Source: Pseudomonas sp. DTU_2021_1001937_2_SI_NGA_ILE_001 (lineage in GTDB: Bacteria > Pseudomonadota > Gammaproteobacteria > Pseudomonadales > Pseudomonadaceae). Taken from it: a DNA stretch of 64,000 nucleotides. The position numbers and the translations under genes were made by a program. This document shows positions 54,151-62,844 of this stretch, piece after piece. Every line of letters starts with the position of its first letter. The first letter of the stretch is position 1. The stretch lies in NCBI RefSeq assembly GCF_032463525.1, contig NZ_CP135971.1, forward strand, positions 5,500,926 through 5,564,925. Reading direction: 5' to 3'. The notes beneath the pieces are model-generated. The model worked only from the letters and a program-made list of their open reading frames with translations, was not told where the DNA came from and did not search any database.

Positions 54151-55260
54151 TCAATCCCGGACGATGACAGTGGTGGGCTGGTAGCGCGTGACACGCTCGC
54201 CCGGCCTGAGGAATGCGGCGCCGGCCACCACGACCTGGTCGTAAGGCTGCAGGCCGGCGCTGATCAGCGCCTGGTCGCCCTGCAGGGCGGCGACGCGCAC
54301 GTTGCGCAGCACCACCTGGCTGGAACCTTCCATGAACAGGTAAACCTGGGCGCTGCCGGCGTCCTGGCCGGGCAGCAGGGCGCTGCTGGCAATCGCCAGT
54401 GACGAGGCACCATCGGCGGGCAGTTGCACGTTCAGCACGCTGCCGCTGGGCAGTGTGGTCTGGCCATCCGGCAGCTCGAAGACGGCCTCCTGCAGCAAGC
54501 CGTTTTCGGCCACCGGCGACAGGCCGATCAGGCTCAATTCGACGCTGCCGCCGCCGGCCGCCAGCAAACCCTGTGCGCGGTCGCCGGGCTTGAGCCGCTG
54601 GGCGTAGCGGCTCGGTACCTGCACCACCACCTGGCGCGGGCCATTGCCCTGCAGGGTCAACAGCACTTCGCCGGCGGCGACCTGGCGCAGCGGTTGCGCG
54701 ACCCTGCTCACCACCCGGCCGGCGAAGGGGGCGACCAGGCGCGTGAGGTTCAGCTCGCGGCCGGCCTGGGCGGCCTCAGCGTCGGTGACCTGCGCTTGCG
54801 TTCGCGCGGTCTGCAGCGCCGTGTCGCTGCGTTCGAGGTCCGCCGCCGAGGCATTGCCCTGGCTGAACAACTGCTGGGTGCGCTGGTGTTCATGCCGACG
54901 CTGGGTCAGGTCGATGGCGCTGGCGCGGCGCCGAGCTTCGGCCTGTGCCAGGCGCAGACGTGCCGCTTCGCCGTCCTGCTCGACCAGCACCTGGCCCGCC
55001 GCTACCTGTGCACCTACTTCCACGGTCATGCGCGTCACCCTGCCAGGCTGCTCGAACGCCAGCGCGCTGTTTTGCGCCTGGCGTATCACCCCTGGGAGCA
55101 CTGGCGCCGCGCTGTCCAGGCTGTACGGCATGGCCAGCTTGACCGCGCGCGGTGGCGGGCTGCCGGGCGCGGCGCCCTGCGAACAGCCGCCCAGCGTGAG
55201 AAACGCAGCGAAGCCCAGCCCGGCCAGGCGGGTCCGGCGGGTGGGAGAGTGGCCAGACAT
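54151..55260 (-). CDS. RND periplasmic adaptor lipoprotein
   Basis: This is a 369-residue membrane fusion protein of the AcrA/MexA group. The signal peptide ends in a lipobox LGGC near residue 26 (FAAFLTLGGCSQG). The lipoyl halves are FEQPGRVTRMTVEVGAQVAA and LVAPFAGRVVSRVAQPLRQV, with the alpha-hairpin in between (ALQTARTQAQVTDAEAAQAG). The C-terminal barrel domains include LINPGLQPYDQVVVAG-like AGLQPYDQVVVAGAAFL. It joins the permease downstream to the outer-membrane channel encoded at 56077. Confidence 0.92.
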   Translation of the reverse strand: MSGHSPTRRTRLAGLGFAAFLTLGGCSQGAAPGSPPPRAVKLAMPYSLDSAAPVLPGVIRQAQNSALAFEQPGRVTRMTVEVGAQVAAGQVLVEQDGEAARLRLAQAEARRRASAIDLTQRRHEHQRTQQLFSQGNASAADLERSDTALQTARTQAQVTDAEAAQAGRELNLTRLVAPFAGRVVSRVAQPLRQVAAGEVLLTLQGNGPRQVVVQVPSRYAQRLKPGDRAQGLLAAGGGSVELSLIGLSPVAENGLLQEAVFELPDGQTTLPSGSVLNVQLPADGASSLAIASSALLPGQDAGSAQVYLFMEGSSQVVLRNVRVAALQGDQALISAGLQPYDQVVVAGAAFLRPGERVTRYQPTTVIVRD

Positions 55261-55276
55261 GGCAGGACCTCCTGGG

Positions 55277-56080
55277 TCAGAAGCTGTAGGTCAGGGCGAG
55301 GGTGCCGGTCGCGGCGGTACTGCGCTGCAGCAGCGGGCTGTCGCGGACCTGATCGGTGTAATGCGTCACGGTCAGCGTGGCCAGCGAGCTCCAGTGCGTA
55401 TCGAAGTTGTGCAGCCAGTTCAGCGCGGTGGAGTAGGCGTAGATCCCGGCATCGCTGCGCTCGATGGCAAAGCCGCTGTTCAGGCTTTGTTGCGGGGTGA
55501 CACCGAACCAGGTCTGGTTGAAACGCTGGCTACCGGCGTGGGCATCCAGGTCCACGGCCAGGGTGTCGCTGTCGGTGTGCAGCGTGATGGCTTCCAGGCC
55601 CATGCGGTAGCGGTCGCCACGCTGTTCGCCGGCCACGCGCCATTCGCCTTCCAGGTTGAGGCTCAGCCAAGGCGTCAGGGCCTGGCTGAGGTTGAGGTCG
55701 AAGACCGTGGCGCCGTTGATTTCGCCCATGCCACGCAGGCGGTCGCTGCCGGGACGGGAGTTGCTGTCACGATCGTCACGGCCGAAGTCGTAGTTGAACG
55801 CTCCGCTCAGGGTCAGGCCCTGCGGCGATTGCCATTGCAGGCCAAGACCGCGGGTGGTGTCGGCGAACAGCACGCCGCGCTGCACGCTGACCAGCGGGAC
55901 GACCTGCGGTCGATAGTCCTTCGAGCCCATGTAGCGGCTCGCGGCACCGGCTGCCAGGCCGACGCTGACATCGGTGTGGTCGCCCCACAGCGATGGCTCG
56001 GCGGCCTGGGCCAGGGGTAGCCCGGACAGTGCCGTGAGGCACAGGGCAAGCAGGGGGCGGGTGCTGGGTCGGTAGGTCAT
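55277..56080 (-). CDS. MipA/OmpV family outer-membrane protein
   Basis: This is a 267-residue outer-membrane beta-barrel. A signal peptide (about 1-26, LTALSGLPLAQA) is followed by alternating strands such as DVSVGLAAGAASRYMGSKDY, SLNLEGEWRVAGE and a C-terminal TGTLALTYSF ending in Phe, the outer-membrane insertion signal. MipA scaffolds murein synthesis in E. coli, but most members have unknown roles. Its ATG overlaps the end of the channel gene by 4 bases, so it is coupled into the efflux operon. That placement hints at a role in pump docking or lipid handling (inference). Confidence 0.88.
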   Translation of the reverse strand: MTYRPSTRPLLALCLTALSGLPLAQAAEPSLWGDHTDVSVGLAAGAASRYMGSKDYRPQVVPLVSVQRGVLFADTTRGLGLQWQSPQGLTLSGAFNYDFGRDDRDSNSRPGSDRLRGMGEINGATVFDLNLSQALTPWLSLNLEGEWRVAGEQRGDRYRMGLEAITLHTDSDTLAVDLDAHAGSQRFNQTWFGVTPQQSLNSGFAIERSDAGIYAYSTALNWLHNFDTHWSSLATLTVTHYTDQVRDSPLLQRSTAATGTLALTYSF

Positions 56081-57546
56081 GGTGAGTTACCTTCAAGGTT
56101 GGCTTCAGGAAGTGCTACGGAGTCGTCGATGCCGTGCAGGGCGCGATACAGGCGCAGGCGGTTGTCGAACAGTGCCTGGCTGGCCTGGCTGAGGGCCTGG
56201 CTGGTCTGCAGGGTGTCCAGGCGTGCCTGCAGACGCGCCTGGAGGCTGCCGGCTCCGGCCTGCCATTGCTGCTCCTGGCGCTGACTGTGCCGCTGGGCCA
56301 GTTGCTGGCGGGCTTGCAGGGTCTGCCATTGCGCCAGCAGTTGGCGGCGTTGTTCGAGGCCGCTGGCCATGTCGCGGAAGGCGTTGATCAGCGTGCGCTG
56401 GTAGTCGGCGACGGCCATTTGCCTGGCCACTTGGGCGGCATTCAGATTGGCCTGGTTGCGGCCACCGTCGAACAGCGGCAACGACAGCGACGGGCTGAGC
56501 AGGCGCAGGCCGCTGCCGGAGCTGAACAGGTCATGCAGCGCCGGGCTGGCGACACCCAGGCCGGTACTCAGGCGAATGGACGGAAAGAACGCCGCCCGCG
56601 CCGCGCCGATACCGGCATCGGCGGCGCGCAGGCGCTGTTCGGCGGCACGCACGTCGAAGCGTTGCAGCAGGCGCTCGGAGGGCAGGTCGGCGAGTTCGCC
56701 GGGCAGCTCTGCTGGCGCCAGGGGGCTGGTCGCTGGCGGCATGGGCGAGGGCAGCAGCCGGTAGCCGGTGACCCAGGCCAGGGCCTGGTAAGCCTGGGTG
56801 CGCTGGCTCTGGCTGTCCTGCCAACGCTGCCGGGCTTGCAGCTCCTCGTTCTGTGCAGCGTCCAGTTCGGCGGCGGCAACGGCGCCCGCGGCGACCTGTG
56901 TCTGCAGGCTGGCGCGCAACTGCCGGCTGACCTCGGCGGCGTCGCTTGCGATCTGCAACGCTTCGTCCGCCTGCCGCGCCTGCAGGTAAAGGCGCGCCAC
57001 CTCGGCCACCAGCGCGCCGCGTGCGGCCTGGCTGCCCAGGTCACTGGCCAGCAATTGGTGGCGGGCCTGCTCGCTGAGGCTGGCCAGGCGACCGAAAAAG
57101 TCCAGCTCGAAATCACTGACCCCCAGCGTGGCGGTGGCCAGGTCTTGTTTGTAGCGTTCATCCAGGACCGGGTCGTTGAAGCGTTGGTGCTGGCGCTGCA
57201 CCTGCAGGCCCAGGACCGGCCAGCGCTCGGCTTGGCTCAGGCCGAAACGACTGCGCGCCTGCTCGACCTTCAACTGGGCGATCCGGTAGTCTCGATTGCC
57301 GGCCAGGGCCTGACTGACCAGTTCCGCCAGCAAGGGTTCGTGGCTCAGCTCGCCGAGCAGGCGACGTTCGTCGTCCTGCAGTGCCACGCCCGGGCCGATG
57401 CTGGTCGGTGTGGCGGTGGTCGCGTCGAGCCGGGCCGGCAAGGGCGAGGCCGGCGGCTGATAGGCCGGGGTCAGCGAACAGCCCGGCAGGGCCAGCAGGC
57501 TGGTGATGAGCAACGCGCTGAGGAAGTTGAAGGGACGGGCTGTCAT
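56077..57546 (-). CDS. RND outer-membrane channel lipoprotein (NodT family)
   Basis: The product is 489 aa. The signal ends in the lipobox LPGC (about residue 22, SLLALPGCSLTPAYQPP). The TolC-like repeats are seen in RFGLSQAERWPVLGLQVQRQ with DFELDFFGRLASLSEQARHQ and, later, AARAAFFPSIRLSTGLGVAS with SLSLPLFDGGRNQANLN. First gene of the RND operon; the promoter should lie in the 98-base gap shared with the divergent response-regulator gene. Confidence 0.9.
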   Translation of the reverse strand: MTARPFNFLSALLITSLLALPGCSLTPAYQPPASPLPARLDATTATPTSIGPGVALQDDERRLLGELSHEPLLAELVSQALAGNRDYRIAQLKVEQARSRFGLSQAERWPVLGLQVQRQHQRFNDPVLDERYKQDLATATLGVSDFELDFFGRLASLSEQARHQLLASDLGSQAARGALVAEVARLYLQARQADEALQIASDAAEVSRQLRASLQTQVAAGAVAAAELDAAQNEELQARQRWQDSQSQRTQAYQALAWVTGYRLLPSPMPPATSPLAPAELPGELADLPSERLLQRFDVRAAEQRLRAADAGIGAARAAFFPSIRLSTGLGVASPALHDLFSSGSGLRLLSPSLSLPLFDGGRNQANLNAAQVARQMAVADYQRTLINAFRDMASGLEQRRQLLAQWQTLQARQQLAQRHSQRQEQQWQAGAGSLQARLQARLDTLQTSQALSQASQALFDNRLRLYRALHGIDDSVALPEANLEGNSP

Positions 57547-57644
57547 GATCCTGCCGACCGGGGCTGTTATGGTTGGCGGCAGCTTATGCAGGCAATATCA
57601 AGATTCCTTCGGGGAATTGTTCAGATTTGGTCAAGAGTGCAGAC

Positions 57645-58334
57645 GTGAGCGATAAACGAATACTGATCGTCGAAGACGACTGTGACAGTGCCAGTGTGCT
57701 GGAGGCCTACCTGCTGCGTGATGGCTTCGTCGTGGCCCTGGCGGCCGACGGGCGTGCCGGCCTGGAGCAGTTCCAGCAGTGGCGGCCCGACCTGGTGCTG
57801 CTGGACATGATGCTGCCGCGCCTGAACGGCACCGAGGTGCTGGCGCAGATCCGCCGCGCCGGGCAGACACCGGTGATCATGGTCACCGCCGTCGGCGACG
57901 AGCCGGAGAAGCTCGGTGCCTTGCGCTACGGCGCCGACGATTACGTGGTCAAGCCCTACAACCCCAAGGAAGTGGTCGCGCGGGTGCACGCGGTGCTGCG
58001 CCGCAGTGCCCCGGCCCCTCTCGAGGAACGCTGGCTGCGCCACGGACGCCTGGCGGTGGACCTGGAAAGCGTGCGCGCTGGGGTGGAGGGCGCTGACGGC
58101 GCCCTGTGCCCACTGGACCTGACGCCCACCGAATATGCCTTGCTCAGCATTCTCATGAGCACCCCGCACAAGGCCTTTACCCGTGAAGAACTGCTCGAAC
58201 GCTGCCTGCCGGAGAGCGACGCGCTGGGGCGGGTGGTCGATACCCATCTGCACAATCTGCGGCGCAAGCTGGAAGCCGCCGGGATCATGGGCGTGCCGGT
58301 GACCGTGCGCGCCGTCGGCTATCGCTTCACATGA
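57645..58334 (+). CDS. Response regulator, OmpR/AdeR-like
   Basis: This is a 229-residue DNA-binding response regulator. The receiver begins ILIVEDDCDSASVLEAYLL, with phosphoacceptor Asp54 in LVLLDMMLPRLNG and the conserved Lys in DDYVVKPYNPKEVV. The C-terminal winged helix has LTPTEYALLSILMS and RVVDTHLHNLRRKLE. The start is GTG 57645, giving MSDKRILIVEDD, which fits relatives; the frame extends further but without conservation. It is divergent from the RND operon and most probably activates it, as AdeR does for adeABC. The kinase follows 16 bases downstream. Confidence 0.9.
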   Translation: MSDKRILIVEDDCDSASVLEAYLLRDGFVVALAADGRAGLEQFQQWRPDLVLLDMMLPRLNGTEVLAQIRRAGQTPVIMVTAVGDEPEKLGALRYGADDYVVKPYNPKEVVARVHAVLRRSAPAPLEERWLRHGRLAVDLESVRAGVEGADGALCPLDLTPTEYALLSILMSTPHKAFTREELLERCLPESDALGRVVDTHLHNLRRKLEAAGIMGVPVTVRAVGYRFT

Positions 58335-58350
58335 GCCGCAGGGGCGTGCG

Positions 58351-59529
58351 ATGAAACCTCAACGGCCGTTGTGGCAGTGGGTCGGCTGGCGCATGAGCCT
58401 GCTGGCGATTGGCGCGGTGGTGCTGATCGCCGGCTGCATGTATCTGTACTTCCTGTGGGGCGACTGGTACATCATGCGCAACGTCCCGGAGGCGGCGCGC
58501 AGCGAGCTGCTGGAGCTACGCGCCGCGCCGCAAGCCAATGAGCAGCGGCTCTGGGAGCTGTTCAGCCGCTACTACCCCGTAGAGAGTTTTCTGCCGGGCA
58601 TCGCCAGCCGTGACTGGTGGGTGCTGCTGTGCCTGGTGCTGGCGGCCGTGCCGCTGATCCTCCTGGCGGGGTTTCGCCTGTCACGACCGCTGTCGGGGCA
58701 GGTTTCGGCGATTGCCGCCGCGGCCCGCCAGGTCGCCGCCGGGGACCTGGAGACGCGCTTCGACGTGGCGGCCACGGCGCCGGATGAAGTGCGTTGCCTG
58801 GCCCAGGACCTCAATCGGCTGACCACCCGCCTGCAGCAGTACGAGATCGAGGTGCGCGATTCGAGCGCGATCCTCGCCCATGAGCTGCGCACCCCCCTCA
58901 ACGCGGCTTCGGTGAGGGTGCAAGGCATTCTCGACGAGGTGTTTCCCGCCGACACCCGGCAACTGGAAATGGTCAAGCGCCAGCTCGACCTGCTGGGCAC
59001 TCTGGTCGGCGACCTGCATACCCTGTCGTTGGCGCGCGCCGGCCAGTTGGCCCTGGAGCAGCGCGAATTCATCCTGGCGGCACTGGTCGAAGAGCGTCTG
59101 GCCTGGTTCGCACCGCAGTTGCAGGCCGAAGGCGTGAACCTGCGCCTGGCGCTGCTGCCCGGCCAGCAACTGTGGGCCGACCGCGAACGGGTCGGCCAGT
59201 TGCTCAACATCGTGCTGGAGAACTTCCTGCGCTATGCGGCGGCGGGCGGCGAGCTGGAGATCGTGCAGACCCAGCAGGACGAGCGGATGGTCCTGGCCTT
59301 TCTCGACCGTGGCCCCGGAATTGCCGAAGAGGACCTGGAAAAGGTGTTCAACCGCTTCTGGCGCGCCGACAGCTCGCGGGCCCGGCATCTGGGCGGCAGC
59401 GGCCTGGGGCTGTCCATTGCCCGGGCGATCTGCGAAGCGCACCAGGGACGGATCGAGGCGCAGTGCCGGCCCGGTGGTGGAGCGGTGATTCGTATCGAAC
59501 TGCCGGTGAGCTGCGCGGCAGGTGCATAG
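58351..59529 (+). CDS. Sensor histidine kinase, AdeS/BaeS-like
   Basis: This is a 392-residue inner-membrane kinase with helices at about 13-36 and 90-110, enclosing a short periplasmic loop. The HAMP domain covers about 110-165. The phosphoacceptor is His177 in ILAHELRTPLNAA, followed by VQGILDEVFPAD, which strongly recalls Acinetobacter AdeS as I remember it (LQGIIDGVF). The ATPase domain shows N, G1 and G2 boxes: NIVLENFLRYA, FLDRGPGIAEEDL and GGSGLGLSIARAI. It signals to the regulator encoded immediately upstream. The stop converges on the TetR gene with a 15-base gap. Confidence 0.91.
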   Translation: MKPQRPLWQWVGWRMSLLAIGAVVLIAGCMYLYFLWGDWYIMRNVPEAARSELLELRAAPQANEQRLWELFSRYYPVESFLPGIASRDWWVLLCLVLAAVPLILLAGFRLSRPLSGQVSAIAAAARQVAAGDLETRFDVAATAPDEVRCLAQDLNRLTTRLQQYEIEVRDSSAILAHELRTPLNAASVRVQGILDEVFPADTRQLEMVKRQLDLLGTLVGDLHTLSLARAGQLALEQREFILAALVEERLAWFAPQLQAEGVNLRLALLPGQQLWADRERVGQLLNIVLENFLRYAAAGGELEIVQTQQDERMVLAFLDRGPGIAEEDLEKVFNRFWRADSSRARHLGGSGLGLSIARAICEAHQGRIEAQCRPGGGAVIRIELPVSCAAGA

Positions 59530-59544
59530 CCTTGCCGCCAGGCT

Positions 59545-60171
59545 TCAGTGCGCTTGGGCGCCCGGCACTTCGTACCAGCCCAGGAACAGGTCCAGCGCCG
59601 ACTCCACCACCTGGTGCTGCTTTTCGGCGCTCAGCAGCTCGGCATTGAGGGTCACCTGCGGCCAGAAGGCGAAGGATTTGAGCAGGGCGTGGATCTGTGT
59701 GGCGGCGAATTCCGGGTCCAGCGGCTTGAGGCGGCCGTCCTGCTGGGCGGCGCGAATCCACACGGTGAAGGCTTCTTCGCGTTCGTTGAGGCGGTTGACC
59801 CAGGTCTGCGCACGGTCTGGCGAATGGATGGTGGCGCCGAAGGCGACCCGCGCCAGGTCGAGGAAGTGCGGGTCGTTGAGAGTCGCCATCTTGCCCAGCA
59901 GCAGTTCGCGCAGTTGTTCACGCAGGCCGCGATCACTGTGGTAGGCGGCGTCCGGGGCAGGGGCGGCGCAGCTCCACAGGCGGCGCAGGATCTCGGCGAA
60001 CAGCTCCTCCTTGCTGGGGAAATGGTTGTACACGGTACGCTTGGAGACTTCCGCGCGTGCCGCGATGCGGTCCATGCTGGTGACTTCGAACCCGCGGTCG
60101 CGAAACTCGGCGATGGCCGCCAGGACGATGGCTTCGCGTTTATGGTCGGTCAGGCGCATGGGGGTGGTCAT
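59545..60171 (-). CDS. TetR family regulator
   Basis: This is a 208-residue repressor. The N-terminal helix-turn-helix is AAIAEFRDRGFEVTSMDRIA and RAEVSKRTVYNHFPSKEELF, nearly the family consensus. The C-terminal ligand domain is of the AefR type (FLDLARVAFGATI). ATG 60171 is preferred over TTG 60186. It is divergent from the MBL-fold gene, and a perfect 7-1-7 palindrome at 60251-60265 lies between them, so it probably represses both. Confidence 0.9.
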   Translation of the reverse strand: MTTPMRLTDHKREAIVLAAIAEFRDRGFEVTSMDRIAARAEVSKRTVYNHFPSKEELFAEILRRLWSCAAPAPDAAYHSDRGLREQLRELLLGKMATLNDPHFLDLARVAFGATIHSPDRAQTWVNRLNEREEAFTVWIRAAQQDGRLKPLDPEFAATQIHALLKSFAFWPQVTLNAELLSAEKQHQVVESALDLFLGWYEVPGAQAH

Positions 60172-60203
60172 AGGGTTCCGCTTCAAACGTGCGTTTAGAG
60201 AAA

Positions 60204-60270
60204 ATTACACTCGGCAGTTTACTTGTCTCGAGTATTCCTGCAAGCTTAAAACTACACCGTGTAGTGTAAT
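60204..60270. promoter_or_regulatory. TetR operator region
   Basis: ACTACAC-C-GTGTAGT (60251-60265) is a perfect palindrome. The overlapping GTGTAAT (60264-60270) is an exact reverse complement of ATTACAC at 60204-60210, so a second half-site pair is present. The stretch is AT-rich and lies between divergent starts at 60171 and 60346. Confidence 0.65.
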
Positions 60271-60345
60271 TGTCATGTTCGCAGTTCTCGACTGACAAAC
60301 CTTGCACGCCAGACTTCTCCCTCTGCTTCCAGGAGTCAGCGCACC

Positions 60346-61437
60346 ATGGCCAGGATCGACCACAACCCGCCTGCCTCAACCTTGCCCGTCTTGCCTCGCG
60401 AGAATGGCCGCTACCGCAATCACGCACCGATGCAGCCGCTGAGTCTGGCCCGGACCTTGCGGGTGTTCTGGGATCAGGTCTTCAACAAGCCGTCCGGCAC
60501 TCGGCCCGCCGGGCGCATTCCGGTGCAGCCGCTGTCTCGCCAGCAACTGCTGGCCGCCCCGGACAATACCGTGTATCGCCTCGGCCACTCCACGGTATTG
60601 CTCAAGCTGCGCAACCGCTTCTGGCTGACCGACCCGGTGTTCGCCGAGCGCGCCTCGCCGGTGCAGTGGGCCGGGCCGGAGCGTTTTCACCAGCCGCCGA
60701 TCAGCCTGGCCGAGCTGCCACCGCTGGAAGCGGTGATCCTCTCGCACAACCATTACGATCATCTTGACCGCATGAGCATCCGCGCTCTGCAGGACAAGAC
60801 CGCGCATTTCCTCGCGCCCCTGGGCGTGGGTGACACCCTGGTGGAATGGGGCGTACCGGCGCACAAGGTCCGCCAGCTGGACTGGTGGCAGTCCACCGAA
60901 GTGGCCGGCATCGAGTTCGTCGCCACGCCTTCGCAGCACTTCTCTGGTCGTACGCTGTGGGACGGCAACCGCAGCCTGTGGTGTTCCTGGAGCATTCTCG
61001 ACGGCGAGCAGCGGATCTTCTTCAGCGGCGACAGCGGTTATTTCGACGGCTTCCGCCTGATCGGCGAACGCCTCGGGCCATTCGACCTGACGCTGATGGA
61101 AACCGGGGCCTACAACGTGGAGTGGCCGATGGTGCACATGCAGCCGGAGCAGACCCTGCAGGCGCATCAGGATCTGCGCGGGCGCTGGCTGCTGCCGATC
61201 CACAACGGCACCTTCGATCTGTCGATGCACACCTGGTACGAACCCTTCGAGCGCATCCTGGCCCTGGCCTGGGAGCAAAACGTCAAGGTCACCACGCCGG
61301 TAATGGGCCAGCCGTTCTACCTGGACTACCCGTGCCGAGGCGAGACCTGGTGGCAGGCAGTCGACCAGGCGCAGCCGAGCCCTACGGCAGAGGCCAGGCC
61401 CCAGTGCCGCTGCAGTGCCCGGCGGCAGAGCGCCTGA
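60346..61437 (+). CDS. Metallo-beta-lactamase-fold hydrolase (RomA/NAPE-PLD-like)
   Basis: This is a 363-residue hydrolase of the UlaG/NAPE-PLD branch. The metal motif HNHYDHLD lies in VILSHNHYDHLDRMS, with a further His in ATPSQHFSGRTLWDGNRSLW, FSGDSGYFDGF and the C-terminal LPIHNGTF. The start region GRYRNHAPMQP and the GHSTVLLKL strand match the RomA/YjcS-like relatives that act on N-acyl phospholipids or lactones. No signal peptide is evident. Regulated by the divergent TetR through the palindrome. Confidence 0.88.
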   Translation: MARIDHNPPASTLPVLPRENGRYRNHAPMQPLSLARTLRVFWDQVFNKPSGTRPAGRIPVQPLSRQQLLAAPDNTVYRLGHSTVLLKLRNRFWLTDPVFAERASPVQWAGPERFHQPPISLAELPPLEAVILSHNHYDHLDRMSIRALQDKTAHFLAPLGVGDTLVEWGVPAHKVRQLDWWQSTEVAGIEFVATPSQHFSGRTLWDGNRSLWCSWSILDGEQRIFFSGDSGYFDGFRLIGERLGPFDLTLMETGAYNVEWPMVHMQPEQTLQAHQDLRGRWLLPIHNGTFDLSMHTWYEPFERILALAWEQNVKVTTPVMGQPFYLDYPCRGETWWQAVDQAQPSPTAEARPQCRCSARRQSA

Positions 61438-61531
61438 TCCTAATTTCTCGATAGCCCGCCCCGTTTTCTGGTTTGCCCGCCCGACGCGGCGTTCGGCCTA
61501 ATGGGCTCCTGGATTCAAGAGGAGATCTGTT

Positions 61532-62764
61532 ATGCACGACATGCGCATGAGCCGGGCCCAGGGTGTGTGGCTGCTGGCCTGTGTAGTGGCCGTGGCCCTG
61601 AACCTGCGGCCATCGATGGCGGCGGTGGGGCCGTTGCTGGGGGCCATCCGTGAAGCGGTAGCGCTGGATTTCGCTCAGGCGTCGCTGTTGACCATGCTGC
61701 CGGTCATGGCCATGGGCCTAGCGATGTTTTTCGGTCTGCGCCTGGCCGCATGGCTGGGCTTGTACCGCAGCATCAGCCTGTCGCTGTGGGTGATCGGCCT
61801 GGCGACCCTGGCGCGGCTGTTCGCCGATTCGACCGCTGCACTGATCGTCACGGCGGTAGCGGCGGGGCTGGGGATCGCCATGATCCAGGCCCTGATGCCG
61901 GTGCTGATCAAGACCCGCTTTCGCGCCAACGTTGCGCTGTGCATGGGCCTGTATGTCACGGCAATCATGGGCGGCGCGGCGCTGGCCGCGTCCCTGGCGC
62001 CCACCGTACAGGGCCTGAGCGGCGACTGGCGTGCGGGGCTGGCGGTGTGGAGTGGTCTGGCGGTCTTCGCGCTGCTGCTCTGGGCCGGCCAGCGCGCCAG
62101 GGTGCAGAACGCTGCCCAGGCGGGGCCGGCTGTCCCGCGGCCGTCCTTCGTGCGGCTGCCGCGCGCCTGGCTGCTGGGGATTTTCTTCGGTCTGGGCACG
62201 GCGGCCTATACCTGCGTGCTGGCCTGGCTGGCCCCCTATTACGTGGAGCTGGGCTGGAGTGGCCAGCAGGCCGGGCTGCTGCTCGGCTACCTGACGCTGA
62301 TGGAGGTGGTATCCGGCCTGGTGACCCCGGCCCTGGCCAACCGCAGCCGTGACCGGCGCTGGGTGTTGGCGGCGCTGCTGGGCCTGATCCTCTGTGGTTT
62401 CGCCGGGCTGATCTTCGCGCCGCTGGCCTATAGCCTGGTGTGGGCCAGTCTGCTCGGCCTGGGCATCGGTGGGCTGTTCCCGATGAGCCTGATCGTGTCG
62501 ATGGACCACCTGGACGATGGTGTGCAGGCCGGTGCGCTGACCGCCTTCGTGCAGGGCATCGGCTACCTGATCGCCAGCCTGTCGCCGTTGCTGGCCGGGC
62601 TGCTGCGCGATCAACTGGGCAACTTCAGCGCCGCCTGGCTGGGGCTGGGGTTGCTGGTTGCCGCGATGCTGCTGATGGTCGTGCGCTTCGACCCGCACGG
62701 CTATGCCCGGCACATGCAAGTGCGCCCGACTGGCCCGGCCGTGGATGCCGGTCGCACTGCCTGA
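61532..62764 (+). CDS. MFS transporter, CynX/NimT type
   Basis: This is a 410-residue inner-membrane transporter with 12 helices. Its N-terminus NLRPSMAAVGPLLGAIREA then LTMLPVMAMGLAMFFGLRLA is typical of the cyanate (CynX) and 2-nitroimidazole (NimT/YeaN) group. The AAGAGGAGATCTGTT ribosome site is strong. The likely substrate is a small organic anion or xenobiotic, but it cannot be chosen from sequence. A LysR gene follows 80 bases downstream on the same strand, possibly its regulator. Confidence 0.88.
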   Translation: MHDMRMSRAQGVWLLACVVAVALNLRPSMAAVGPLLGAIREAVALDFAQASLLTMLPVMAMGLAMFFGLRLAAWLGLYRSISLSLWVIGLATLARLFADSTAALIVTAVAAGLGIAMIQALMPVLIKTRFRANVALCMGLYVTAIMGGAALAASLAPTVQGLSGDWRAGLAVWSGLAVFALLLWAGQRARVQNAAQAGPAVPRPSFVRLPRAWLLGIFFGLGTAAYTCVLAWLAPYYVELGWSGQQAGLLLGYLTLMEVVSGLVTPALANRSRDRRWVLAALLGLILCGFAGLIFAPLAYSLVWASLLGLGIGGLFPMSLIVSMDHLDDGVQAGALTAFVQGIGYLIASLSPLLAGLLRDQLGNFSAAWLGLGLLVAAMLLMVVRFDPHGYARHMQVRPTGPAVDAGRTA

Positions 62765-62844
62765 GCCGGCTTTGGTGGTATCGTGCCTGCGCCAGGCCGT
62801 TCCGGGCCTGGCTGCCTGGCGGTCAGGACCGCCGAGACTCGACC

